From assembly GCF_003946345.1 (NCBI RefSeq), contig NZ_RHNY01000008.1:1-64000 (forward strand): a DNA stretch of 64,000 nucleotides, in the 5' to 3' direction. The position numbers and the translations under genes were made by a program. The DNA is from Levilactobacillus tongjiangensis. GTDB taxonomy: Bacteria > Bacillota > Bacilli > Lactobacillales > Lactobacillaceae. Of the stretch, positions 53,497 through 60,541 are shown in pieces. Below the pieces are notes generated by a model that made no database searches, had not been told where the DNA came from, and saw only the letters and a list, made by a program, of their open reading frames with translations. Position 1 is the first letter of the stretch. Each line of letters opens with the position of its first letter.

Positions 53497-53646
53497 ATGT
53501 CTCAAAGAAAAATTGCCCTGGCCTGTTCAGTTTGCGGGTCACGGAATTACACCATCACAGCAAGTGCAACCCGCACTGAGCGACTAGAGGTTATGAAGTT
53601 TTGTAAGTACTGTGGGAAACACACGTTACACCGTGAAACCCGCTAA
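53497..53646 (+). CDS. rpmG: Ribosomal protein L33
   Basis: A 49-residue protein, too short for many gene finders. C10-x-x-C13 (ACSVCGS) and C36-x-x-C39 (FCKYCGK) form the zinc ribbon of the C+ type L33. It belongs to the 50S subunit. AAAGGTGGTGG lies before the ATG; secE follows 47 bases later. Confidence 0.95.
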   Translation: MSQRKIALACSVCGSRNYTITASATRTERLEVMKFCKYCGKHTLHRETR

Positions 53647-53693
53647 TGCGCGCAGTAAATCACAACAAACACTAATTTTAGGGAGGCAACACC

Positions 53694-53870
53694 ATGCGTT
53701 TATTCCGTTTCTTTAAGTCCGTTGGAGCAGAAATGAAACAAGTTTCTTGGCCGGGGGTTAAGCAAACGCGGCACGATACTGGCACCGTCGTTGGGATTTC
53801 CGTCTTGTTCGCGATCTTCTTTGCGGTCGTCGACTGGGTCGTTCAGTACGGCTTAAAGTTCGTCTCCTAG
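53694..53870 (+). CDS. secE: Preprotein translocase subunit SecE
   Basis: A 58-residue membrane protein with one helix (about 31-52): N-terminal FFKSVGAEMKQVSWPGVKQT is the conserved amphipathic part, then VVGISVLFAIFFAVVDWVV. It joins SecY and SecG in the translocon. GGGAGG precedes the ATG. Standard place between rpmG and nusG. Confidence 0.95.
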   Translation: MRLFRFFKSVGAEMKQVSWPGVKQTRHDTGTVVGISVLFAIFFAVVDWVVQYGLKFVS

Positions 53871-53901
53871 TGGATTGTCGGTAGTCAAAGACGATTAAAT
53901 A

Positions 53902-53951
53902 TGCTATATTGGTTGGTAACAGGGAACTTCGTGTACGCGGAGTTTTTTTAT
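53902..53951 (+). promoter_or_regulatory. Extended -10 promoter and early hairpin before nusG
   Basis: TGC-TATATT (53902-53910) is followed by an 8-bp hairpin AACTTCGT/GCGGAGTT (53925-53944) with TTTTTTT. A terminator so close to the promoter may stop read-through from secE or attenuate nusG. Confidence 0.6.
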
Positions 53952-53993
53952 TTTGGTCGAAAAGTCAAAGAATACTAAAGGAGTGCACCAAAC

Positions 53994-54545
53994 ATGGTTG
54001 AGTCAGCTGAAAAGCAATGGTACGTTCTTCACACCTACGCAGGTTACGAGAACAAAGTTATGGCGAACTTGGAATCGCGGGCCGAATCAATGGGGATGCA
54101 AGACAACATCTTCCGAGTCGTTGTCCCCGAAGAAGAGGAACACGAAGTTAAGAACGGTAAGGACAAAGTCACAATGGAAAAAACCTTTCCTGGCTACGTT
54201 TTGGTTGAAATGGTCATGAGTGACCAAGCTTGGTACATTGTGCGGAACACACCTGGTGTTACTGGGTTCTTGGGTTCCCATGGACAAGGTAGTAAGCCAA
54301 CGCCACTCTTGCCAGACGAAGTTGAACGCATCTTGCGTCGGGTCGGCATTTCTGCTCGTCACGCTGATCTGGACGTTGCCGTTGGAGATTCAGTAACCAT
54401 TGTCGACGGTGCCTTCAGTGGCTTAGTTGGGAAGATTACGGAAGTTGACAACGAAAAGATGAAGTTGAAGGTCAACATTGATATGTTCGGTCGGGAAACG
54501 AGTACTGAACTGAACTTTGATCAAGTCGACCCTATCTTAGGTTAA
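53994..54545 (+). CDS. nusG: Transcription termination/antitermination factor NusG
   Basis: A 183-residue protein: NGN domain (about 5-115; WYVLHTYAGYENKV, FPGYVLVEM, VRNTPGVTGFLG) and C-terminal KOW domain (about 130-180; VGDSVTIVDGAFSGLVGKI). It binds RNA polymerase and affects pausing and termination. AAAGGAG precedes the ATG. Confidence 0.97.
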   Translation: MVESAEKQWYVLHTYAGYENKVMANLESRAESMGMQDNIFRVVVPEEEEHEVKNGKDKVTMEKTFPGYVLVEMVMSDQAWYIVRNTPGVTGFLGSHGQGSKPTPLLPDEVERILRRVGISARHADLDVAVGDSVTIVDGAFSGLVGKITEVDNEKMKLKVNIDMFGRETSTELNFDQVDPILG

Positions 54546-54664
54546 GTTCTTTTGAATGCATAATGATGGTTGATTGCCGGTTACAGCCGACAGTTGGTGC
54601 TTCAGCCCAGGGTGGAGAAACCCGTCCATTCAGAACTATCAGTCAGTATCTGGTTGAAAAGAAC

Positions 54665-54693
54665 TTGTTGTAGTTAGTAAAGTGTGGTATGAT
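54665..54693 (+). promoter_or_regulatory. Promoter of rplK-rplA with leader
   Basis: TTGTTG and TATGAT with a 17-base spacer. The leader (about 54700-54784) contains GGAGC/GCTCC flanked by GTGG and CCAC elements, in the place where L1 autoregulates in relatives. The stretch 54546-54664 upstream shows some internal complementarity but no recognisable element. Confidence 0.7.
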
Positions 54694-54784
54694 TCTCAAG
54701 TATGCGTTAGAGCGTACAGTTAACGTGGGAGGAGCAAACTAACAGCTCCACTTACCACACACGGACTCAAGGAGGTATTGTCTC

Positions 54785-55210
54785 GTGGCTAAAAAAGTAG
54801 CTAATGTCGTCAAATTACAGATTCCTGCGGGTAAAGCAACCCCAGCTCCCCCAGTTGGACCAGCTTTAGGTCAAGCAGGTATCAACATCATGGGCTTCAC
54901 TAAGGAATTCAACGCACGTACAGCTGACCAAGCTGGTATGCTGATTCCTGTTGTGATCAGTGTCTATGAAGATCGTTCCTTTGATTTCATCACTAAGACC
55001 CCTCCAGCAGCTGTTCTGTTGAAGAAGGCCGCTGGTGTTGAAAGTGGTTCTGGCGAACCTAACACGAAAAAGGTTGCTACGGTAACCAAGGATCAAGTTA
55101 AGCAAATCGCTGAAACTAAAATGCAAGATCTAAACGCAGCTGACGTTGAAGCAGCTATGCGCATGATTGAAGGTACTGCCCGGAGCATGGGCTTCACGGT
55201 CGAAGGTTAA
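54785..55210 (+). CDS. rplK: Ribosomal protein L11
   Basis: A 141-residue 50S protein of the GTPase-associated centre. [20 protein letters not shown] at the N-terminus and the C-terminal [11 protein letters not shown] are diagnostic. GTG start after AAGGAGG. First gene of rplK-rplA. Confidence 0.98.
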   Translation: MAKKVANVVKLQIPAGKATPAPPVGPALGQAGINIMGFTKEFNARTADQAGMLIPVVISVYEDRSFDFITKTPPAAVLLKKAAGVESGSGEPNTKKVATVTKDQVKQIAETKMQDLNAADVEAAMRMIEGTARSMGFTVEG

Positions 55211-55308
55211 GCTCAGTTTTCGGATAGTCGGACACTTCACGAAAATGAAATGTGTCAAGTGGGAGGTTTATCCGTTACAACCACATTTGCAAGGAGGAAT
55301 ACACAAAA

Positions 55309-56007
55309 ATGGCTCACAAACGAGGTAAAAAGTATCAAGACGCTGCCAAACTGGTCGAGGCCGACAAGGTCTACACCATGGGCGACGCCGTTGATTTAGT
55401 AAAGAAGATGGATTTCGCTAAGTTTGACGCAACTGTTGAAGTTGCCTTCAAGCTTAACGTTGACACAAAGCAAGCGGACCAACAACTCCGTGGCGCATTG
55501 GTATTACCTAATGGTACCGGTAAAGATACCACGGTAATCGTATTCGCTAAGGGTGACCAAGCTAAGGCTGCTGAAGCAGCTGGTGCTGACGTTGTTGGCG
55601 AACAAGACTTAGTAGAACGCATCCAAGATGGCTGGTTGGACTTTGACGTTGCTATTGCAACGCCAGATATGATGGCCCAAGTTGGTCGTTTAGGTCGTGT
55701 CTTAGGACCTAAGGGCTTAATGCCTAACCCTAAGACGGGTACGGTTACGATGAATGTCGAAAAAGCCGTTTCCGATGCTAAGAACGGGCAAGTTACTTAC
55801 CGGACTGACCGGGATGGTAACGTTGCTGTTCCATTTGGTAAGGTTTCCTTTGATGCTGACAAGCTTGCCGGCAACTTGAAGACCATTGCTGAAACGATTG
55901 TTCGCATTCGTCCAGCTGCTGTACGTGGTACTTACGTACAACACGTTTCAATTTCTTCAACGTTCGGCCCTAGCGTCGACGTTGACTTGGCTTCTTTATT
56001 AGCCTAA
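55309..56007 (+). CDS. rplA: Ribosomal protein L1
   Basis: A 232-residue 50S stalk protein. Blocks [34 protein letters not shown] and the C-terminal [13 protein letters not shown] are conserved. The ATG follows AAGGAGG; an in-frame start 57 bases earlier has no such site. L1 of this group represses its own operon by binding the leader. Confidence 0.98.
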   Translation: MAHKRGKKYQDAAKLVEADKVYTMGDAVDLVKKMDFAKFDATVEVAFKLNVDTKQADQQLRGALVLPNGTGKDTTVIVFAKGDQAKAAEAAGADVVGEQDLVERIQDGWLDFDVAIATPDMMAQVGRLGRVLGPKGLMPNPKTGTVTMNVEKAVSDAKNGQVTYRTDRDGNVAVPFGKVSFDADKLAGNLKTIAETIVRIRPAAVRGTYVQHVSISSTFGPSVDVDLASLLA

Positions 56008-56043
56008 GTTAAAACGTGAATTAAAAAAATCCCTATCAGTGCA

Positions 56044-56072
56044 TTGACAGCAATGTCGAAGTATTGTATGCT
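56044..56072 (+). promoter_or_regulatory. Promoter of rplJ-rplL
   Basis: TTGACA and TATGCT with a 17-base spacer, directly before the L10 leader. Confidence 0.9.
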
Positions 56073-56074
56073 AT

Positions 56075-56200
56075 TGAAGTTGTATTTAATAGATCTACCT
56101 AAGACTCAGGTGGCCTAATGGTCTTAATTTCCTGCCGAGGAAGAAGTTTACTTAAACTTTGGACTCCTTATGTCTTGGTGGCATAGGGATTTTTTTATCC
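56075..56200 (+). ncRNA. Ribosomal protein L10 leader with attenuator
   Basis: The leader has the conserved L10-leader elements CTAAGACTCAGGTGG, TTAATTTCCTGCCGAGG and TGTCTTGGTGG, and ends in a hairpin followed by ATTTTTTT (about 56160-56197). L10(L12)4 binding is known to set premature termination in Firmicutes. Confidence 0.9.
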
Positions 56201-56228
56201 CACCAAACTACTCCGGGAGGTGAACAAT

Positions 56229-56735
56229 TTGAGTGAACAAGCTATTGCAATCAAAGCAAAAAAGGTTGATGAGGTTGTTGAGAAATTCAACAACGCCGTT
56301 AGTGCTATCGTCGTTGATTACCGTGGGTTAACAGTTGAACAAGCTACTGACTTACGTAAGCAATTACGTGAAGCTGGCGTCCAAATGAACGTCATCAAGA
56401 ACAAGGTTTTGGTACGTGCTGCAGAAAAAGCTGGTTACGAAGGTCTTAACGATCTTTTCGCCGGTCCTACTGCCGTTGCTTTCTCTGACGAGGATCCAAT
56501 CGCACCAGCTAAGGTCTTGAAGAAGTTTGCGGATAGTGTTGACGCCCTTGAAATCAAGGGTGGTTACATCGAAGACAAGATCATGTCTATCGACGAAATC
56601 AACACCTACGCTACCTTGCCTAGTCGTGAAGACCTGCTCTCTATGCTGGCTAATGTCTTACAAGCACCAGTACGGAACGTGGCTTACGCTGTTAAGGCGA
56701 TTGCTGAAAAGGGTGACGAAGGCGACGCAGCCTAA
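56229..56735 (+). CDS. rplJ: Ribosomal protein L10
   Basis: A 168-residue 50S protein, base of the L7/L12 stalk. [19 protein letters not shown] at the start and [19 protein letters not shown] are typical. The TTG start at 56229 is 8 bases after GGGAGG; an in-frame GTG overlaps that RBS. Confidence 0.97.
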   Translation: MSEQAIAIKAKKVDEVVEKFNNAVSAIVVDYRGLTVEQATDLRKQLREAGVQMNVIKNKVLVRAAEKAGYEGLNDLFAGPTAVAFSDEDPIAPAKVLKKFADSVDALEIKGGYIEDKIMSIDEINTYATLPSREDLLSMLANVLQAPVRNVAYAVKAIAEKGDEGDAA

Positions 56736-56793
56736 GTCCCTGATTCAAATTTGAAACATAAAATATAAAACCCAATTATTGGAGGAAAATAAC

Positions 56794-57159
56794 ATGGCTT
56801 TTGATAAAGATGCTATCATCGCTTCTCTTAAAGAAGCATCCATTACTGACCTTAACGACTTAGTTAAGGGTATCGAAGACGAATTCGGCGTATCCGCTGC
56901 TGCACCAGTTGCTGCAGCCGGTGCTGCTGGTGGCGACGCTGCTGCCAAGGATTCATTCGACGTTGAATTAACTGAATCTGGTGACGCCAAGGTTAAGGCC
57001 ATCAAGGCTGTCCGTGAAATCACTGGTTTAGGTTTGAAGGACGCTAAGGGCCTCGTTGACAACGTACCATCTGTCATCAAGGAAGGCGTTTCTGAAGACG
57101 AAGCTAACGACATCAAGGAAAAGCTTGAAGCCGTTGGTGGTGTGGTTACTCTTAAGTAG
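56794..57159 (+). CDS. rplL: Ribosomal protein L7/L12
   Basis: A 121-residue acidic stalk protein: N-terminal dimer helix region, Ala-rich hinge (about 38-55) and C-terminal domain with [23 protein letters not shown]. It recruits translation factors. The ATG follows GGAGG. A terminator follows, so rpoB is not joined here. Confidence 0.98.
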   Translation: MAFDKDAIIASLKEASITDLNDLVKGIEDEFGVSAAAPVAAAGAAGGDAAAKDSFDVELTESGDAKVKAIKAVREITGLGLKDAKGLVDNVPSVIKEGVSEDEANDIKEKLEAVGGVVTLK

Positions 57160-57180
57160 TCACCTTCACTTACGAAATGA

Positions 57181-57212
57181 AAAACCACTGCCTGCGGGTA
57201 GTGGTTTTTTTG
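57181..57212 (+). terminator. Terminator of rplJ-rplL
   Basis: AAAACCACT/AGTGGTTTT with a GC-rich loop and T tract. Confidence 0.93.
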
Positions 57213-57227
57213 TGCAGTTGGTGATTG

Positions 57228-57542
57228 ATGAATCAGTTGATCCGAGTTGATTTTGTGGGACCAGAGACTGCTAATAAGCCTGTACAAATCGTGACCTACT
57301 CTAAGTATAGTGATGGTGGAATGTTGGCTGCTGCTTCCTTTGTCGGTATTTTGCAGATGCTCAAGATGATGGTGTTACCAATGCCAGTTTTGTTGTGGAA
57401 TGCCGACCCCAACTTTTTAGAAGATGGTGGGTTGTCGCTGGATGCGCCTAATAGCAAGCATTTTGCCGAGCGGCTACAAGTTGCCTTTGAAGAGTTGGCA
57501 CATTATGCATTAATTATGAAAGAACACCCGCTAACGAAATAA
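57228..57542 (+). CDS. Hypothetical protein
   Basis: A 104-residue soluble protein with no signal peptide or clear membrane helix, though residues 32-60 are hydrophobic and Met-rich. I do not recognise a family. The ATG chosen has no clear RBS, which lowers certainty, but codon use is normal and a terminator follows 16 bases after the stop. It lies alone between rplL and the two-component genes. Confidence 0.6.
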   Translation: MNQLIRVDFVGPETANKPVQIVTYSKYSDGGMLAAASFVGILQMLKMMVLPMPVLLWNADPNFLEDGGLSLDAPNSKHFAERLQVAFEELAHYALIMKEHPLTK

Positions 57543-57557
57543 GTAAAGAATTATTGA

Positions 57558-57588
57558 GACCGGATGGGTAGTCGTCCGGTTTTTTTGA
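57558..57588 (+). terminator. Terminator after the 104-residue gene
   Basis: ACCGGA/TCCGGT stem with a 10-base loop, followed by TTTTTTT. Confidence 0.88.
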
Positions 57589-57712
57589 ATTCACAATTTC
57601 ATTAAGGATAGCGCTTCTGATAGTTAAAATTTTAAGTTTAAGTGAAGCAGATAGTATTTTAGTGGCAACATCGCTATGCTAAGGATAAGTAAAACTTACG
57701 GGAGGTTTCAGC

Positions 57713-58408
57713 ATGGCGGGAACAATCTTAATTGTGGAGGACGACGCAGCGTTACTTGATTCGTTGACCACAGAGCTTCAATTTGAAGATTACACAGTCT
57801 TGAACGCACAAGATGGCAAGACAGCGCTAAGTATTTATGAAAGTAATCGGGGACAGCTGGACTTGATTCTATTAGATTGGATGCTTCCTGAGTTGGATGG
57901 ATTGGGCGTTCTTCGGCGGATTCGTAAGCACGATGACTTACCGGTTATCATGATGACGGCTCGAGACTACGTCGGTGATAAGGTGGCTGGTTTGGATACG
58001 GGAGCTGATGATTATATTACCAAACCGTTTGATATCGAAGAGTTACTCGCGAGAATTCGCGTGATTTTGCGGCATCAAACACATCACCAAATAGCGGCAA
58101 GTCAACTCCATGTGGGCGACTTGACGTTGGATACGAAGTCGCGCCAGGTTCTTCGTAATGGGCAATTGATTCAGTTGACGCAACGAGAGTACCAGTTGTT
58201 GCTGTGTCTCATGAAGAATTCCGGCCAGACGATGACCCGAGATGACTTACTCAATGCGGTTTGGGGTGTCGACTTTGAAGGACAACCGAATATCGTAGAT
58301 GTTTACGTCCGTTATCTCCGTCACAAATTGAATGAAGAACAATTGCCCCCACTGATTCACACAGTCCGTGGCGTGGGTTACGTTCTTTCCACAGAGTACA
58401 ATGGGTGA
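57713..58408 (+). CDS. OmpR/PhoB-family response regulator
   Basis: A 231-residue regulator: receiver domain (1-120; acid pair E9 D10 D11, phosphorylated D55 in LLDWMLP, K in ITKPFD) and winged-helix DNA-binding domain (about 130-230; LTQREYQLLLCLM and VDVYVRYLRHKL). ATG after GGGAGG. The kinase gene starts six bases after its stop. Target genes unknown; MprF downstream is a candidate by location only. Confidence 0.94.
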   Translation: MAGTILIVEDDAALLDSLTTELQFEDYTVLNAQDGKTALSIYESNRGQLDLILLDWMLPELDGLGVLRRIRKHDDLPVIMMTARDYVGDKVAGLDTGADDYITKPFDIEELLARIRVILRHQTHHQIAASQLHVGDLTLDTKSRQVLRNGQLIQLTQREYQLLLCLMKNSGQTMTRDDLLNAVWGVDFEGQPNIVDVYVRYLRHKLNEEQLPPLIHTVRGVGYVLSTEYNG

Positions 58409-58414
58409 TTGCCA

Positions 58415-59803
58415 ATGAAGAAACGACAAGTTACGCGGACAACTGCGCAAGAAATTCAGCGGCGTTTTTTAACTATGCTAGTGTTAATGACGCTCATTAT
58501 GGGAGCGGCGGTTTTTAGTACGGTGGGCTATCAACTGGTCAAACAGAGCGAGCGTTCATCACAACAGCTTATTCGTAGCCTGAGGCGGTCCTTCATTGAT
58601 GACCGTCCGGATTGGAATTACTGGCAACGAACGAGCCCACTAGATACCCGAAATACATTTGTGCGGGTTTATAAGGATCATGATAGAAAGCCAACTAGTA
58701 CCTTTTATTCGGCACGGGCCCGTCGTTTTATTCGGCAACGGCACTATCCCATACCGATTTTTCCGGCACTAGATTATACGCCTGGGTATGGGATTACGTA
58801 CTACCGTTCTGGCCATCGTGAAGGATTTTATTCTGAAATCTGGATGAGTTTAACCCCTGTTATGACGATTCTATATTCGGTATTGCTGGTAACCGTTTTG
58901 GTGGCCATTTTGATGATTGGTATTGGGTGGATTTACGTCCGGCGAACTGCGAACAAGATTACTAAGCCATTAGCAAGTTTGAATGTGGCTGCTCAAAAGC
59001 AAGCCCACACGAAGACTGTTAAGGCAATTTTACCAGTGCCGGTCAGACCACAAGAAGTCAGTCAATTAGCAGCCAGTTTTAACGAATTACTCACAGCCAT
59101 CAACCAAAACGCTGAGCAGGAGCGGGAGTTTACGTCTAATGCCGCTCATGAATTACGGACACCAATTGCTGCGATTCGGAGTCACGTCCAACTGCTAGAA
59201 CGCCGCTCGGCCGATCATCCAGAGATTATCCCACGTTCAATTCACTTCATTGGTGAGGAATCCCTGCGCATGCAAAAGCTAGTAGACAGCCTATTAACAC
59301 TCTCTCGGGCAGACCGGGGTACGTTGAAGTTAGTATCTTTTGATTTAACCGCGATTGTCCATGAGACGATTGAGGAAGAACGTGCAGTTTTACAGCAACC
59401 CCTTAATGTGAAGGTGGCAACTGGGGTGCAGGTCTTTGGGAATGCTGAAAGTGTCCAGCAGATTTTGGCAGCAATCATGGAGAATGCGGGGAAGTATTCC
59501 CCAGCAGACCAACCAATTACGATAGAGCTGACTGCTGACACCGAGCGGGTGCAATTGACGATTGCCGACCTGGGAATCGGCATCACCGATGAGGATAAGG
59601 CCCGCATTTTTGATCGGTTTTACCGGGTGGACTCTGCACGAACACGTGAAATTGGGGGTACCGGTCTGGGACTAGCAATTGTTGCCCAGTTAGTCAAAAT
59701 AAATCAGTCGGACATTCAGGTGATGGATAATCACCCACAGGGCAGCCAGTTTATCATGACTTTTCCACCAACTACTAGTAGTGTTGAGACAGCTCCAAAG
59801 TAA
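58415..59803 (+). CDS. Sensor histidine kinase
   Basis: A 462-residue membrane kinase: first helix about 17-40, an extracytoplasmic loop of about 105 residues, second helix about 150-172, HAMP, then HisKA with H245 in NAAHELRTP, and HATPase_c with ENAGKYS, ADLGIGI and GGTGLGLAI. The loop is rich in Arg, Tyr and Pro and has no known sensor fold that I recognise. Its ATG partly overlaps the regulator's end region, so translation is probably coupled. A terminator follows. Confidence 0.93.
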   Translation: MKKRQVTRTTAQEIQRRFLTMLVLMTLIMGAAVFSTVGYQLVKQSERSSQQLIRSLRRSFIDDRPDWNYWQRTSPLDTRNTFVRVYKDHDRKPTSTFYSARARRFIRQRHYPIPIFPALDYTPGYGITYYRSGHREGFYSEIWMSLTPVMTILYSVLLVTVLVAILMIGIGWIYVRRTANKITKPLASLNVAAQKQAHTKTVKAILPVPVRPQEVSQLAASFNELLTAINQNAEQEREFTSNAAHELRTPIAAIRSHVQLLERRSADHPEIIPRSIHFIGEESLRMQKLVDSLLTLSRADRGTLKLVSFDLTAIVHETIEEERAVLQQPLNVKVATGVQVFGNAESVQQILAAIMENAGKYSPADQPITIELTADTERVQLTIADLGIGITDEDKARIFDRFYRVDSARTREIGGTGLGLAIVAQLVKINQSDIQVMDNHPQGSQFIMTFPPTTSSVETAPK

Positions 59804-59832
59804 TTTCTTTTCCTAACTGGATTTGATTACTA

Positions 59833-59865
59833 AGGGTGTGAGACAAAAGTCGCACACTCTTTTTG
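59833..59865 (+). terminator. Terminator of the two-component operon
   Basis: AGGGTGTGAGAC/GTCGCACACTCT with one mismatch, loop AAAA, then TTTTT. Confidence 0.88.
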
Positions 59866-59984
59866 CACTTCGAACGGATATAGGCGAAACGTGCGCCACA
59901 AGTCAGTCAACGCCACTTAACCCCGATAGACGGACAATCCAAGAACAAGAGTATTCGCCCATTGACTAACCGCCTTTGGTTGCA
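59834..59984 (+). repeat. Intergenic repeat family B, copy 2
   Basis: Shares ordered blocks with 40482-40632 (TTTGCACTTCGAAC, GAAACGTGCG, CAATCCAAGA, CATTGACTAACC, CTTTGG). Its first hairpin doubles as the terminator of the kinase gene. Confidence 0.75.
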
Positions 59985-60109
59985 TTCTCTTTCGGATTGC
60001 GATGATTGGTGAGTTCAATTCTGAAAATTTCTCAGATAAATCTCTTTTCCAACCAGTTTTTAAAGTCAGTCAGATTAACTATTATAGGTTTAGTCAATGA
60101 GAACCAGGC

Positions 60110-60425
60110 ATTGGCCAGCACGAATCAGTTGGGGGATTGATTCGTGGCGGTCGTCAGCGTTGGGGGACGCTGGTAACCGTCGTATCAACGACGTTGGCCG
60201 CTAGCTTGAGGTAGCCAACGTGGCAGTTTAGGGAAATCGTCAGTAAAGTGACTGTGGTCATGAGAGCAAGGGAAATTCAAACAACTAAGGTAAGAATTGG
60301 CGAGGTTCCGGGCCGACGCCACTTGCTTAGCGGGGAAATAAAAAAGTGATGAAATAGTGTGTAGGTGTCATTGATTGGGGAATCAAGACACCCAAAAAGG
60401 CCGGGAGAAATTTCTCGGCCTTTTT
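60110..60425 (+). ncRNA. Candidate structured small RNA of unknown class
   Basis: A non-coding stretch with a chain of hairpins: CACGAATCA/TGATTCGTG with G-rich loop (60118-60145), CAGCGT/ACGCTG with loop TGGGGG (60154-60171) inside a CGGT/ACCG pairing, ACGTTGGC/GCCAACGT (60191-60221), GGTGTC-a-TTGATT/AATCAAGACACC with loop GGGG (60364-60392) and a terminal hairpin AAAAAGGCC/GGCCTTTTT (60394-60425) ending in T. The 738-base gap (59804-60541) has no gene to use that terminator. A weak TATTAT near 60080 could be its promoter. Strand and 5' end are inferred. Confidence 0.5.
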
Positions 60426-60541
60426 ACATAACGTGGGGGGCAAGATAAGTTCATTAACGTAACTGGCTAATGAACCGGCGCTCTGATTGTGATTTAAGTT
60501 GGTGGTTGGCATAATGAAGGACTATGGGGGAGGCGGAGCTG

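Noticed and set aside
60110-60425. RNase P RNA, tmRNA, 6S RNA, SRP RNA or a large phage-type RNA
   Set aside because: Their conserved core motifs are absent and the length does not fit.
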